Assembly (NCBI GenBank): GCA_021202465.1
Contig: JAJQCZ010000035.1
Span: 1 to 40,346 of the forward strand
Source: Lachnospiraceae bacterium
GTDB taxonomy: Bacteria > Bacillota > Clostridia > Lachnospirales > Lachnospiraceae
Reading direction: 5' to 3'
DNA: 40,346 bases
Positions 24,661 through 32,851 of the stretch are shown piece by piece. Numbering within the stretch: the first letter of the stretch is position 1; each line of letters begins with the position of its first letter. Below the pieces are notes generated by a model. The model was not told the origin of the DNA. It saw nothing but the letters and a program-made list of their open reading frames with translations, and made no database searches. The position numbers and the translations under genes are program-made.

Positions 24661-24707
24661 GAAGGCGGTATTCTTCCGCCTTCTCCATGATTTCCGGCGG
24701 AAGAATA
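24661..24707 (-). promoter_or_regulatory. attenuator-like leader with two exclusive hairpins, before the NlpC/P60 gene
   Basis: In minus orientation segment A TATTCTTCCGCC (24707-24696) pairs perfectly over 12 bases with segment B GGCGGAAGAATA (24680-24669). Part of B with its flank, GAAGGCGG (24683-24676), pairs perfectly over 8 bases with segment C CCGCCTTC (24668-24661), followed by TTCGTTTT. A:B and B:C cannot form together, the arrangement of an antiterminator and a terminator. The same hairpin may end transcripts coming from the upstream protease gene. Confidence 0.6.
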
Positions 24708-24726
24708 TTACGATTTTATTACGCCC

Positions 24727-24755
24727 ATCGTAACATTTCCCGCCTGTCCTGTCAA
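24727..24755 (-). promoter_or_regulatory. sigma-A promoter of the NlpC/P60 gene
   Basis: Minus strand TTGACA (24755-24750), 17 bases, TACGAT (24732-24727). The leader from here to the ATG at 24602 is about 120 bases and contains the exclusive hairpins at 24661-24707. Confidence 0.7.
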
Positions 24756-24806
24756 CAAAACCCCTGTATTTTTTAAGATTTTCTGATGGATTTCTTAAAT
24801 TTTTCT

Positions 24807-27800
24807 TTACGATCCCGCCGTGGCCGAGATGCCGCTCCGGTCGCAGCTGCTCCAGATCGTGGTCGTGCCCCGCTTATAGTAGGCCTTCACCGTGTAGATA
24901 TACGTCGTCTTCGCACGGGGAACGGTGTCCGTGTAGGTGACGGTCGACTTGCCGCTGACCGTCGCCACCCGGGTATAGCTCCCGCCGGAGGTCTTCCGGT
25001 AGATCCGGTAGCCCGACGCGCCCGACACGGCCTTCCAGGTTACTTTGATCTTCTTCGTGCCCGCCGACTTTGCCGTCTTGAGTGTGGGCGTCGCCAGAGT
25101 ATAGCTGGTGACTGACACGCCGCCGGAATCACAGGCGCCCCAGCTCGTCTTATTTCCGAATTTATAATACGCCTTCACCGTGTAACGGTAGGTCTTACCG
25201 GAGGCCGCCGTGGTGTCTGTGTAGGAGGTCGTGGACTTCCCCGTCACAGTGGCGATCTTCGTCCAGGAGCCGCCGGAGGTCTTCCGGTAGATTCGGTAGC
25301 CGTCGGCGCTCACCGCCTTCCAAGTGACCGTATTTCCCGCTTTAGCCGCGGTAGCTCCGGTCAGCGTCACCTTCTTCGGCGTCACCGTGGCCGTCAGTCC
25401 CGGCTTCTCGCAGGAGCTGCACTTCGAATTGCTCCCGCTGGCAAAATACGCCTTCACCGTATAGCTGTAGGTCTTCCCCGCCGTGATGGAGGTATCCAGC
25501 CAGGTGACCGTGGAGCCATCAGTAATGGTCTTCACCCGCGTCCAGCTCCCGGAGCCCGTCCGCCGGTAGATCCGGTAGCCGTCTGCCGTCACCGCCTCCC
25601 AGGTGATCTTCACCCCGCTGGTCGAAACGGAGATATTCGAGAGAGCCGGTGTCTCCGGCGTCGCCGTTGCAGAGAGACCGGTCTTGTCATAACTGCTCCA
25701 GACCGTCGTCCCGCTGCTCTTCGTGTAAGCCTTCACCGTATAAATATACGTCGTCGAGCTGTTGGAGACTGTATCCTTATAGCTCACTGTGGAGCTGCCG
25801 CTGACCGTCGCGATCCGGGTCCAGCTCCCGCCCGAGGTTTTCCGGTAAATCCGATAGCCCGAAGCCCCGGTCACGGATTTCCAGGTCACTTTGATCGTCT
25901 TATAGCCCGTGGCCACCGCCGTCTTCAGCGTGGGCGCCGCCAGAGTATAGCTGGTGACTGACACGCCGCCGGAATCACAGGCGCCCCAGCTCGTCTTATT
26001 TCCGAATTTATAATACGCCTTCACCGTGTAACGGTAGGTCTTACCGGAGGCCGCCGTGGTGTCTGTGTAGGAGGTCGTGGACTTCCCCGTCACAGTGGCG
26101 ATCTTCGTCCAGGAGCCGCCGGAGGTCTTCCGGTAGATTCGGTAGCCGTCGGCGCTCACCGCCTTCCAAGTGACCGTATTTCCCGCTTTAGCCGCGGTAG
26201 CTCCGGTCAGCGTCACCTTCTTCGGCGTCACCGTGGCCGTCAGTCCCGGCTTCTCGCAGGAGCTGCACTTCGAATTGCTCCCGCTGGCAAAATACGCCTT
26301 CACCGTATAGCTGTAGGTCTTCCCCGCCGTGATGGAGGTATCCAGCCAGGTGACCGTGGAGCCATCAGTAATGGTCTTCACCCGCGTCCAGCTCCCGGAG
26401 CCCGTCCGCCGGTAGATCCGGTAGCCGTCTGCCGTCACCGCCTCCCAGGTGATCTTCACCCCGCTGGTCGAAACGGAGATATTCGAGAGAGCCGGTGTCT
26501 CCGGCGTCGCCGTTGCAGAGAGACCGGTCTTGTCATAACTGCTCCAGACCGTCGTCCCGCTGCTCTTCGTGTAAGCCTTCACCGTATAAATATACGTCGT
26601 CGAGCTGTTGGAGACTGTATCCTTATAGCTCACTGTGGAGCTGCCGCTGACCGTCGCGATCCGGGTCCAGCTCCCGCCCGAGGTTTTCCGGTAAATCCGA
26701 TAGCCCGAAGCCCCGGTCACGGATTTCCAGGTCACTTTGATCGTCTTATAGCCCGTGGCCACCGCCGTCTTCAGCGTGGGCGCCGCCAGAGAGACCGTCA
26801 CCGTGCAGGTCGCCTTCTTGCTGCCGATCTTTGCCGTGATCGTCGCCGTCCCCACACCCTTGGCCGTCACCTTCCCGGCGGAGGAAACCGTCGCCACCGA
26901 AGTATCGGAGCTGCTCCATGTCACCGTCTCAGAGTCCGTGGTCCGCACCGGAGTGTGGGAAGCCGTGAGGGTGGACGTCTTCCCCAGCGTCAGAGAGAGC
27001 GAGGTTTTATTCAGAGTCACCTTCTTCACCGGCACCGCCGAGGTGCTGTCCGTAAATGCCTTGATGCGGATGGTCTGCCCATCCATCCCCAGGCTCACCC
27101 CCGAGGACGTCGCCCCCAGATCCTTCCAGGAACCGCTCTTCTTGACATAGTTCTGCCCCGTCTCCGTATCGTTGACGAACTTTACCCAGCCGCCGTTGCT
27201 GTAGCTCTCATCCATGAAGACCTGTACCGTCGCGCCGTCGCTGCTCTTCAGGGTAAAGACCACCGAGAAGGTGTCCCCCCTTGCGAAGACCACATCCGTC
27301 TGTTCGAGAGGAATCGTTACATACCCCGTATAGGAGATTGTACCGGTCTGCGGTGTATCCAGCATCGCCGTCCCGCTCTCGGGGTCACCGGAATCCGGAT
27401 TCTTATAGATCTGCAGGCTATACGTGACCTCTGTACTGTAGCAGGCCAGAGACACCGCCCGCAGCTTCTCATAGGACGACCCGGAGACCGTGAACACATT
27501 GGCCACCGCGCTGCCGCTGGCCACGGAATAGCGGTGGTAGCCATAGGAACCGTCATACTGATAGTTATAATCGTAGTTATCCGAATCCTCGAATTCATAG
27601 ACGAAGCCGAAGGCATTGGTGCCGGTCAGGGAGAGATCTTCATAGGAAATCCAGAAATACCCTTCATCGCCCCAGTCGCTGCCCCAGTTGTTCTTGATCA
27701 GCCAGGCTCCGTCGATCGCGGGGGTCGTATTGAAATTCTCCTTCGAATAGTTGTCGTCCCATCCCACGATGTTAACCGCGTGGTTGGTGCTGGTTTTGCT

Positions 27801-28625
27801 GCTCTGGTAATACCCGCCGGTACTGTAATTGTAACAGCTCTCGTCCCAGTAAAAAGCGATGCTGACATTTCCATAGTCCGCCACCATCTGCTTCACCGTA
27901 CTAATATCCGTCAGCGAAAACCAGTAGGCATTCTGCATGTGAGCCACGTCCTCGCCCCGCGCCAGGGAATCCGAAAGCGTCAGCGAAGAGGAGGCATCAT
28001 CATAGTCCGCCTCCGATTCCTCCGTCACGCCCACCCAGGATGCCAGAGCAAAGGTCGTAAAAATCCCGTTGCCCCCCTGGTTAAGATAATCAGAGGTCAG
28101 CGCCGTCGTAGAATCCCCCGCCGTGCCCCCCAGACTGTCCGTGACAGAATTGTAGAAGAAATAAAGCAGCTGCAGCTCCGACAGATCCAGATTGGACGCC
28201 GTGGCCGTCGTTCCGTTCACGGAGATCCCGTTGCTGATCAGTGATGTTTCCGCCACGGAAATCGCCGAAAAGGCCCAGCAGGTACCGTAGGGCAGCTGAT
28301 TCTTCACGCCGGTCACCAGACTGTCCGACCGGGCATCGTAGGAGGAGGGCAGAGAGGATGTATTCGCAGAGACGGATTCCGTCTCCGGCAGCGTGATATC
28401 AAGCTCCGGGAACTCCGTCAGCTCCTCTGGTTCCTGCTCCTTCTGCTCTTCGATCTCTTCCTCCGTCATGGGTCGCCCCAGGATATAGTCCTGCTCGCTG
28501 TCATCGGCCCGAACCTGAGCCGGAAGCAGCAGCACGACGGCTGTCAGGAGCAGCAGCGCCAGTCTCCCTGCGCATTTCTGATATGTATCTCTTACGTGTG
28601 TATTTTCCTTCATCTTATTTATCAT
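24807..28625 (-). CDS. secreted papain-like cysteine protease with Big2 and seven FN3 modules
   Basis: About 1272-residue exported protein. The signal peptide ends near LLLLPAQVRA. A short acidic propeptide-like stretch precedes a C1 papain-type protease domain at about 90-340: Gln110, Cys116 (PYGTCWAFSA), His282 (TNHAVNIVGWDD), Asn313 (NNWGSDWGDEGYF). A beta-sandwich follows at about 350-535, then a Big2 domain (about 535-615; SLTLGKTSTLTA) and seven FN3-like modules in the order A-B-C-A-B-C-A. The A-B-C unit is present twice without visible change (846 bp each). Likely a surface or secreted proteinase acting on host or bacterial proteins. The start is uncertain: GTG 28646, ATG 28631, ATG 28625; I chose the last (AGGG six bases upstream). 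No sorting signal is seen. Confidence 0.85.
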   Translation of the reverse strand: MINKMKENTHVRDTYQKCAGRLALLLLTAVVLLLPAQVRADDSEQDYILGRPMTEEEIEEQKEQEPEELTEFPELDITLPETESVSANTSSLPSSYDARSDSLVTGVKNQLPYGTCWAFSAISVAETSLISNGISVNGTTATASNLDLSELQLLYFFYNSVTDSLGGTAGDSTTALTSDYLNQGGNGIFTTFALASWVGVTEESEADYDDASSSLTLSDSLARGEDVAHMQNAYWFSLTDISTVKQMVADYGNVSIAFYWDESCYNYSTGGYYQSSKTSTNHAVNIVGWDDNYSKENFNTTPAIDGAWLIKNNWGSDWGDEGYFWISYEDLSLTGTNAFGFVYEFEDSDNYDYNYQYDGSYGYHRYSVASGSAVANVFTVSGSSYEKLRAVSLACYSTEVTYSLQIYKNPDSGDPESGTAMLDTPQTGTISYTGYVTIPLEQTDVVFARGDTFSVVFTLKSSDGATVQVFMDESYSNGGWVKFVNDTETGQNYVKKSGSWKDLGATSSGVSLGMDGQTIRIKAFTDSTSAVPVKKVTLNKTSLSLTLGKTSTLTASHTPVRTTDSETVTWSSSDTSVATVSSAGKVTAKGVGTATITAKIGSKKATCTVTVSLAAPTLKTAVATGYKTIKVTWKSVTGASGYRIYRKTSGGSWTRIATVSGSSTVSYKDTVSNSSTTYIYTVKAYTKSSGTTVWSSYDKTGLSATATPETPALSNISVSTSGVKITWEAVTADGYRIYRRTGSGSWTRVKTITDGSTVTWLDTSITAGKTYSYTVKAYFASGSNSKCSSCEKPGLTATVTPKKVTLTGATAAKAGNTVTWKAVSADGYRIYRKTSGGSWTKIATVTGKSTTSYTDTTAASGKTYRYTVKAYYKFGNKTSWGACDSGGVSVTSYTLAAPTLKTAVATGYKTIKVTWKSVTGASGYRIYRKTSGGSWTRIATVSGSSTVSYKDTVSNSSTTYIYTVKAYTKSSGTTVWSSYDKTGLSATATPETPALSNISVSTSGVKITWEAVTADGYRIYRRTGSGSWTRVKTITDGSTVTWLDTSITAGKTYSYTVKAYFASGSNSKCSSCEKPGLTATVTPKKVTLTGATAAKAGNTVTWKAVSADGYRIYRKTSGGSWTKIATVTGKSTTSYTDTTAASGKTYRYTVKAYYKFGNKTSWGACDSGGVSVTSYTLATPTLKTAKSAGTKKIKVTWKAVSGASGYRIYRKTSGGSYTRVATVSGKSTVTYTDTVPRAKTTYIYTVKAYYKRGTTTIWSSCDRSGISATAGS
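25093..25938. repeat. tandem repeat unit, copy 1 (846 bp)
   Basis: Encodes one A-B-C block of three FN3 modules (282 residues). By eye it is identical to the next 846 bases, and the period does not shift the reading frame. The sequence to its left (protein C-terminal side) is similar but diverged. Confidence 0.9.
25939..26784. repeat. tandem repeat unit, copy 2 (846 bp)
   Basis: Second copy of the A-B-C block. Identity with copy 1 ends abruptly after 26791, where the Big2-coding sequence begins. The lack of visible differences points to recent duplication or gene conversion. Confidence 0.9.
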
Positions 28626-28702
28626 TCTCATCCCTGCCGCCTGCACTGCGTTCTCTGAAAGATGCCCCCGGAGCTGTGTACGATGATAACCTTTTGGTTC
28701 CT

Positions 28703-28731
28703 ATGATACACAAGGTATCCGCAACTGTCAA
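28703..28731 (-). promoter_or_regulatory. sigma-A promoter of the papain-like protease gene
   Basis: Minus strand TTGACA (28731-28726), 17 bases, TATCAT (28708-28703). About 78 bases before the chosen ATG. Confidence 0.7.
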
Positions 28732-28786
28732 ACATTTGTACCATCTTCAGGATAGTACGGGATTGTGACGAAAAAATGATGGCCGC

Positions 28787-28815
28787 TTGACATCCGCACC
28801 TGCCTGTTCCATAAT
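28787..28815 (+). promoter_or_regulatory. sigma-A promoter of the GH2 gene
   Basis: TTGACA (28787-28792), 17 bases, CATAAT (28810-28815), followed by the GH2 gene after 36 bases. It is divergent to the protease promoter; the two -35 boxes are about 55 bases apart, leaving room for a shared operator, though none is obvious. Confidence 0.7.
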
Positions 28816-28851
28816 GGCCGCAGGAAACCGTCCGTCAGGAGGAAAAACGCG

Positions 28852-30858
28852 ATGAAATGGAGAAACGCTCTGGGCGCCCGCCAGGAAGAGCATGCGGAGG
28901 ATGTACTACACCCGCTGTACACGCCGTGGGGAGAGCATCTGGATAAAGATCACGTGTGGGAGGAATATCCCCGACCGCAGCTGCGCCGGGAACAGTATGC
29001 AGTTCTGAACGGAACCTGGGATTATCACTTCGAAGAAGAGAAAGAGAATGCTTCCGAAGCGGATCCGGTACACCCGGGAGAGAGCTTTCGGCCGGACGGA
29101 CAGATCCTCGTACCGTTCTCTCCGGAGAGTCTCCTGTCCGGCGTCAATCGCCAGCTTCTCCCCGGTCAGAGCCTCTGGTATCAACGAAACGTATCATTTG
29201 AAGCGCCGGGTGCCGCGGATGCCCGCTGCCTGCTGCATTTTCAGGCGGTCGATCAGGAAGCAGAAGTCTATGTCAACGGAAAGCTGCGGACACACCATCT
29301 GGGGGGCTATCTGCCCTTTACCGCAGAGGTGACCGACGAAGCGCGGTCTGGTTCCTGTCTCCTCCAGGTGCGGGTGTGCGATCTAAGCGACACTTCCTGC
29401 CACGCCCGGGGCAAGCAGAAGCCGAAACGGGGCGGCATGTTTTACACCGCGCAGAGCGGCATCTGGCAGAGCGTCTGGTACGAATGGATCCCGGCGAACC
29501 CGATCCTCTCCCTGAAGCTGACGCCGGACTATGACCGACAGCGGCTGACTGTGTCGGTAATTACGGAACGGCCGCTGGCGAAGAGGCCGGAGATCATAGT
29601 GGGGCAGCCGGGGCGTTTTGACACAGAAGCAGCGCTTCCGACAGATCATGTTATCCGGGAAGCCAGCGCGAACCGCGGTGCCGAGTCAAATACCGGAGGG
29701 CACTCAGCGGATATTTCTGTCGAAAAAAAACAAATACACAGTGACACCGATCTGAATACAGATAGATCCCCGACAGATGATGCTGCCCATAGAGCCTGGG
29801 CAATGCCCGTCCTTTCTCAAAATCAGAAAAAAACAAAATCCGGCTGCCGCTTTACCTGCGTCTGCGCCCTGCCGGAAGACGTCCCCTTCCGCGCCTGGAC
29901 GCCGGACAGTCCCTGGCTCTATCCGCTGACGATCCGGGCCGGGGAGGATGTGGTGCACAGCTATTTTGCATTTCGCCTCTTCTCCCGGGAAGCAGACGCA
30001 CAGGGGATCGCCCGCTTCTGCCTGAACCACGAGCCGCTTTTCCTCGACGGCATCCTCGACCAGGGCTACTGGTCCGACGGCCTGATGACCGCCCCCTGCG
30101 ATGAAGCCCTCATCTTCGACATCCTTCTGGCGAAACGTCATGGCTTCAACATGATCCGCAAGCATCTGAAGATTGAAAATCTCCGCTGGTATGCCCACTG
30201 CGACCGCCTGGGCATCATCGTCTGGCAGGATATGGTAAACGGCGGCACAGACTACAACATGGGACTGGTCTGTTATCTGACCACCGTCTTCCCGGCGGTC
30301 TGGAACCATCTGCCCGACCACCATTACCGACTGCTCTCCCGCGACGATGCCGCCGGACGCCGGGAATGGGAACGCGAGTGCCGGGAAACCATCCGCTACC
30401 TGTACAATGTCCCTTCCCTGGCTGTCTGGGGTCCGTTCAACGAGGGCTGGGGACAGTTCGACGCGGCCCGCATCAGTCGTGAGATTCAGGCTATGGATCC
30501 GACCCGCCTCGTTGATCACGCCAGCGGCTGGTTCGACCAGGGGGAGGGAGATTTTCTCAGCATCCACAACTATTTCCGCAAGCTTACCGTAAAGCCTTCC
30601 GGAGAGCGAATCTTCGCGCTCACCGAGTACGGGGGCTTAAGCTGCCGGATCGACGGCCATGCCAGCGTGGACCGGGTATACGGATATCAGAAATACGCCG
30701 ACGCTGCGGCGCTGCTAAAGGGCTATGCCGACCTGCGCGGGAGTCTGCCGAATCTCATCCGCCAGGGTCTCTCCGCCGCGGTCTATACCCAGCTCTCCGA
30801 TATTGAGGAGGAAGTCAACGGGCTCGTCACCTATGACCGGAGGGTGGAGAAGCTATAG
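28852..30858 (+). CDS. glycoside hydrolase family 2 enzyme (beta-galactosidase/beta-glucuronidase type)
   Basis: 668-residue GH2 protein. The sugar-binding jelly-roll domain spans about 40-215 (VLNGTWDY, ALDQEAEVYVNG-like), an immunoglobulin-like sandwich about 216-385, and the TIM barrel about 386-668. The acid/base is Glu531 in VWGPFNEGWGQF and the nucleophile is Glu592 in FALTEYGG. There is no signal peptide, so it should act on imported oligosaccharides. The sugar is not clear from sequence. Residues about 268-330 form a polar insert of low complexity within the sandwich domain, unlike the rest. RBS AGGAGG stands nine bases before ATG. No transporter is adjacent. Confidence 0.88.
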   Translation: MKWRNALGARQEEHAEDVLHPLYTPWGEHLDKDHVWEEYPRPQLRREQYAVLNGTWDYHFEEEKENASEADPVHPGESFRPDGQILVPFSPESLLSGVNRQLLPGQSLWYQRNVSFEAPGAADARCLLHFQAVDQEAEVYVNGKLRTHHLGGYLPFTAEVTDEARSGSCLLQVRVCDLSDTSCHARGKQKPKRGGMFYTAQSGIWQSVWYEWIPANPILSLKLTPDYDRQRLTVSVITERPLAKRPEIIVGQPGRFDTEAALPTDHVIREASANRGAESNTGGHSADISVEKKQIHSDTDLNTDRSPTDDAAHRAWAMPVLSQNQKKTKSGCRFTCVCALPEDVPFRAWTPDSPWLYPLTIRAGEDVVHSYFAFRLFSREADAQGIARFCLNHEPLFLDGILDQGYWSDGLMTAPCDEALIFDILLAKRHGFNMIRKHLKIENLRWYAHCDRLGIIVWQDMVNGGTDYNMGLVCYLTTVFPAVWNHLPDHHYRLLSRDDAAGRREWERECRETIRYLYNVPSLAVWGPFNEGWGQFDAARISREIQAMDPTRLVDHASGWFDQGEGDFLSIHNYFRKLTVKPSGERIFALTEYGGLSCRIDGHASVDRVYGYQKYADAAALLKGYADLRGSLPNLIRQGLSAAVYTQLSDIEEEVNGLVTYDRRVEKL

Positions 30859-30900
30859 ACCTTGTGTAAGCGCTCCATTCATGACTTTCGACCCTGGTAT

Positions 30901-30909
30901 CATACAATA
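30901..30909 (+). promoter_or_regulatory. sporulation-type -10 element before the S8 protease
   Basis: CATACAATA, which fits both the sigma-E -10 (CATACAHT) and sigma-K -10 (CATA-N3-TA) patterns. The -35 region is poor, so this is a weak call made mainly because of the gene behind it. Confidence 0.3.
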
Positions 30910-30931
30910 GCAAAAAACAGGATCCATTTCC

Positions 30932-32644
30932 ATGCCCCTGACCCCTGAACAACAGCAGTGCCGCGCGCAGATTCTCTCGGAAGACTACCTTGATCTGATT
31001 TATACAGTCCGCCTGACTGCTAACGAAATCTTTTCGGACTACGGTCCTTTCTGCCGGGAAACGATCAATTATAATTACAGCATCGCCCACCTGGACCGCC
31101 GCCGTGTTCCCGACTATAGTATCCCGGCCTACGGCTACGACGCCATCCCGGATCTCTATTCACTCCTTGATACCTCGGCGCTGGAGGCCGCCGACATCAC
31201 ACCGCTGCTGCTCTCCCCCGGGCCTGATCTTCGTGGACAGGGCGTGCTGATCGGATTTCTTGATACGGGCATCGACTACCGGAATGCGCTCTTCCGTCAT
31301 ACCGACGGCTCTACGCGGATCGCCGCGCTCTGGGACCAGACCATCCAGTCGGACCGGCCTCCCGCGGATTTCCCCTACGGCACTGAGTATACAGAGGAAG
31401 AGCTCAACACGGCCCTGCGGAGCGCCGACCCCTATGAGCTCGTCCCCTCCTTGGATGAAAATGGCCACGGAACCTTCCTGGCCGGGGTGGCGGCAGGAGG
31501 CGAGAGCGCCGACGGCCGTTTCTCCGGCGCCGCACCGGAGGCCACGCTGGCCGTGGTAAAATGCAAGACGGCCAAGGAAAACCTGAAGCGGTATTATTTT
31601 AATAACCAATCAGATGTCTACCAGACCACGGATCTGATGACGGGCCTGTCCTATCTCCTGTCCACAGCGGCCCGGCTGCAGCTCCCTCTGGTAATCTGCT
31701 TCGGCATGGGCAGCAACGGCGGCGCCCACGACGGAACCACGGTCCTGGAGACGCTTCTCAGTCAGCTCACCAGTCAGTCCGGCATCGTCCCGGTTCTCGC
31801 CGCCGGAAACGAAGGGAACCGAGCCCACCACTACTATGGCGTGCTCGGTCCCGAGGATTCTATGGAGGAAGTGTCTCTGCGGATCCCGGAGGGAACCGCA
31901 GGCTTCCGGGCCGAGCTCTGGGGGGAGCCTTCGGAGATCTACTCCGTCGCCTTTCTCTCCCCCTCCGGCGAGCTGTTCCCCCGCATCCCGGCGCGGCTGG
32001 GCCAGAGTCAGGTTCTCACCTCGCCGCTTACGTCCACCCGCCTCTTCGTAGACTACACGCTCACGGTCTCCGTCTCCGGCAACCTGCTGATCTCTCTGGG
32101 CTTCGAGAACCCGACGCCCGGCCTCTGGACCATTCAGGTCTTCCACGACACGCCAAGCAGCGGTTTCTTCCACATCTGGCTTCCCATCACCGCTCCGACC
32201 GAACCGGATCCGGTCTTCCTGCGCCCGGATCCCGACATCACCCTCACCTCACCGGGAAATGCCCGCTCCGGCCTCGTCGTCAGCGCCTGGGATCACCGCA
32301 GCGACAGTCTCTACGTCTATTCCAGCCGCGGCTACACCAGAGACCGCCGCGTGCGCCCGGATCTGGCCGCCCCCGGCGTGGCCGTGGAGGGCCCCGCCCC
32401 CGATGGCCGCCTCATCGCCCGCTCCGGCTCCAGCGTCGCCGCCGCCATAGCCGCCGGAGCCGCCGCCGACCTGCTCACCTGGGGCGTCACCAACCGGAAC
32501 GACATCTCCCTCGACGCCCAGGCCGTCCGCGCCTACCTGATCCGCGGCGCCGGGAAGAAGGACGTCTACAGCTACCCGAACCGCGAATGGGGATACGGCA
32601 CACTCGATCTGCTGGGGGCATTTGAGACACTGGTACACAAGTAG
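30932..32644 (+). CDS. S8 subtilisin-like protease, clostridial CspA/B-like type
   Basis: 570-residue subtilase with an intact triad: Asp111 (IGFLDTGIDYRN), His179 (NGHGTFLAGVAAGG) and Ser501 (RSGSSVAAAIAAG). Asn293 in AAGNEGN is the probable oxyanion residue. A beta-rich insert of about 130 residues lies between 300 and 440, as in Csp germination proteases of Clostridia, which process spore cortex hydrolase. There is no signal peptide, and the first 90 residues could be a propeptide. Many gut Firmicutes carry such stand-alone Csp-like proteases, so a germination role is likely but not certain. RBS is AGGA. It starts 73 bases after the GH2 gene. Confidence 0.83.
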   Translation: MPLTPEQQQCRAQILSEDYLDLIYTVRLTANEIFSDYGPFCRETINYNYSIAHLDRRRVPDYSIPAYGYDAIPDLYSLLDTSALEAADITPLLLSPGPDLRGQGVLIGFLDTGIDYRNALFRHTDGSTRIAALWDQTIQSDRPPADFPYGTEYTEEELNTALRSADPYELVPSLDENGHGTFLAGVAAGGESADGRFSGAAPEATLAVVKCKTAKENLKRYYFNNQSDVYQTTDLMTGLSYLLSTAARLQLPLVICFGMGSNGGAHDGTTVLETLLSQLTSQSGIVPVLAAGNEGNRAHHYYGVLGPEDSMEEVSLRIPEGTAGFRAELWGEPSEIYSVAFLSPSGELFPRIPARLGQSQVLTSPLTSTRLFVDYTLTVSVSGNLLISLGFENPTPGLWTIQVFHDTPSSGFFHIWLPITAPTEPDPVFLRPDPDITLTSPGNARSGLVVSAWDHRSDSLYVYSSRGYTRDRRVRPDLAAPGVAVEGPAPDGRLIARSGSSVAAAIAAGAAADLLTWGVTNRNDISLDAQAVRAYLIRGAGKKDVYSYPNREWGYGTLDLLGAFETLVHK

Positions 32645-32780
32645 GAGGCGGCCATTTCACCTCCTCATATTGTCAAGCGTTTTTTCGCTTAAATTCAAGG
32701 CTTTTTGTTCTCTATTCTAGCAATAAACTAACAAGGTCATGCGAATAATTGGCTGTCAGGATACAAAAGAAAATATTTAT

Positions 32781-32819
32781 TTTATTCCCCACCTATGATA
32801 TATTTAGGTGGGGAATAAA
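32781..32819. promoter_or_regulatory. 15-bp perfect inverted repeat before the AlbA_2 gene
   Basis: TTTATTCCCCACCTA (32781-32795), 9-base AT-rich loop, TAGGTGGGGAATAAA (32805-32819). It lies 32 bases before the ATG and inside the likely promoter region. There is no T run fitting a terminator for the upstream gene, so an operator or RNA hairpin is more likely. The rest of 32645-32851 holds only a weak AGGAGG/CCTCCT pair and a T-loop hairpin near 32680. Confidence 0.7.
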
Positions 32820-32851
32820 GTGAGGAATAAATTCTGATCGGGAGGCACTGC

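Noticed and set aside
24266-24688. Small minus-strand frame beginning MEKAEEYRLL in the NlpC leader
   Set aside because: Considered as a leader peptide; it has no ribosome binding site, runs far into the NlpC gene in another frame, and its start lies in the attenuator stem loop.
25093-26784. Regular repeats considered as a CRISPR-like or satellite array
   Set aside because: The repeats are in frame and encode FN3 modules; no short repeat-spacer pattern.
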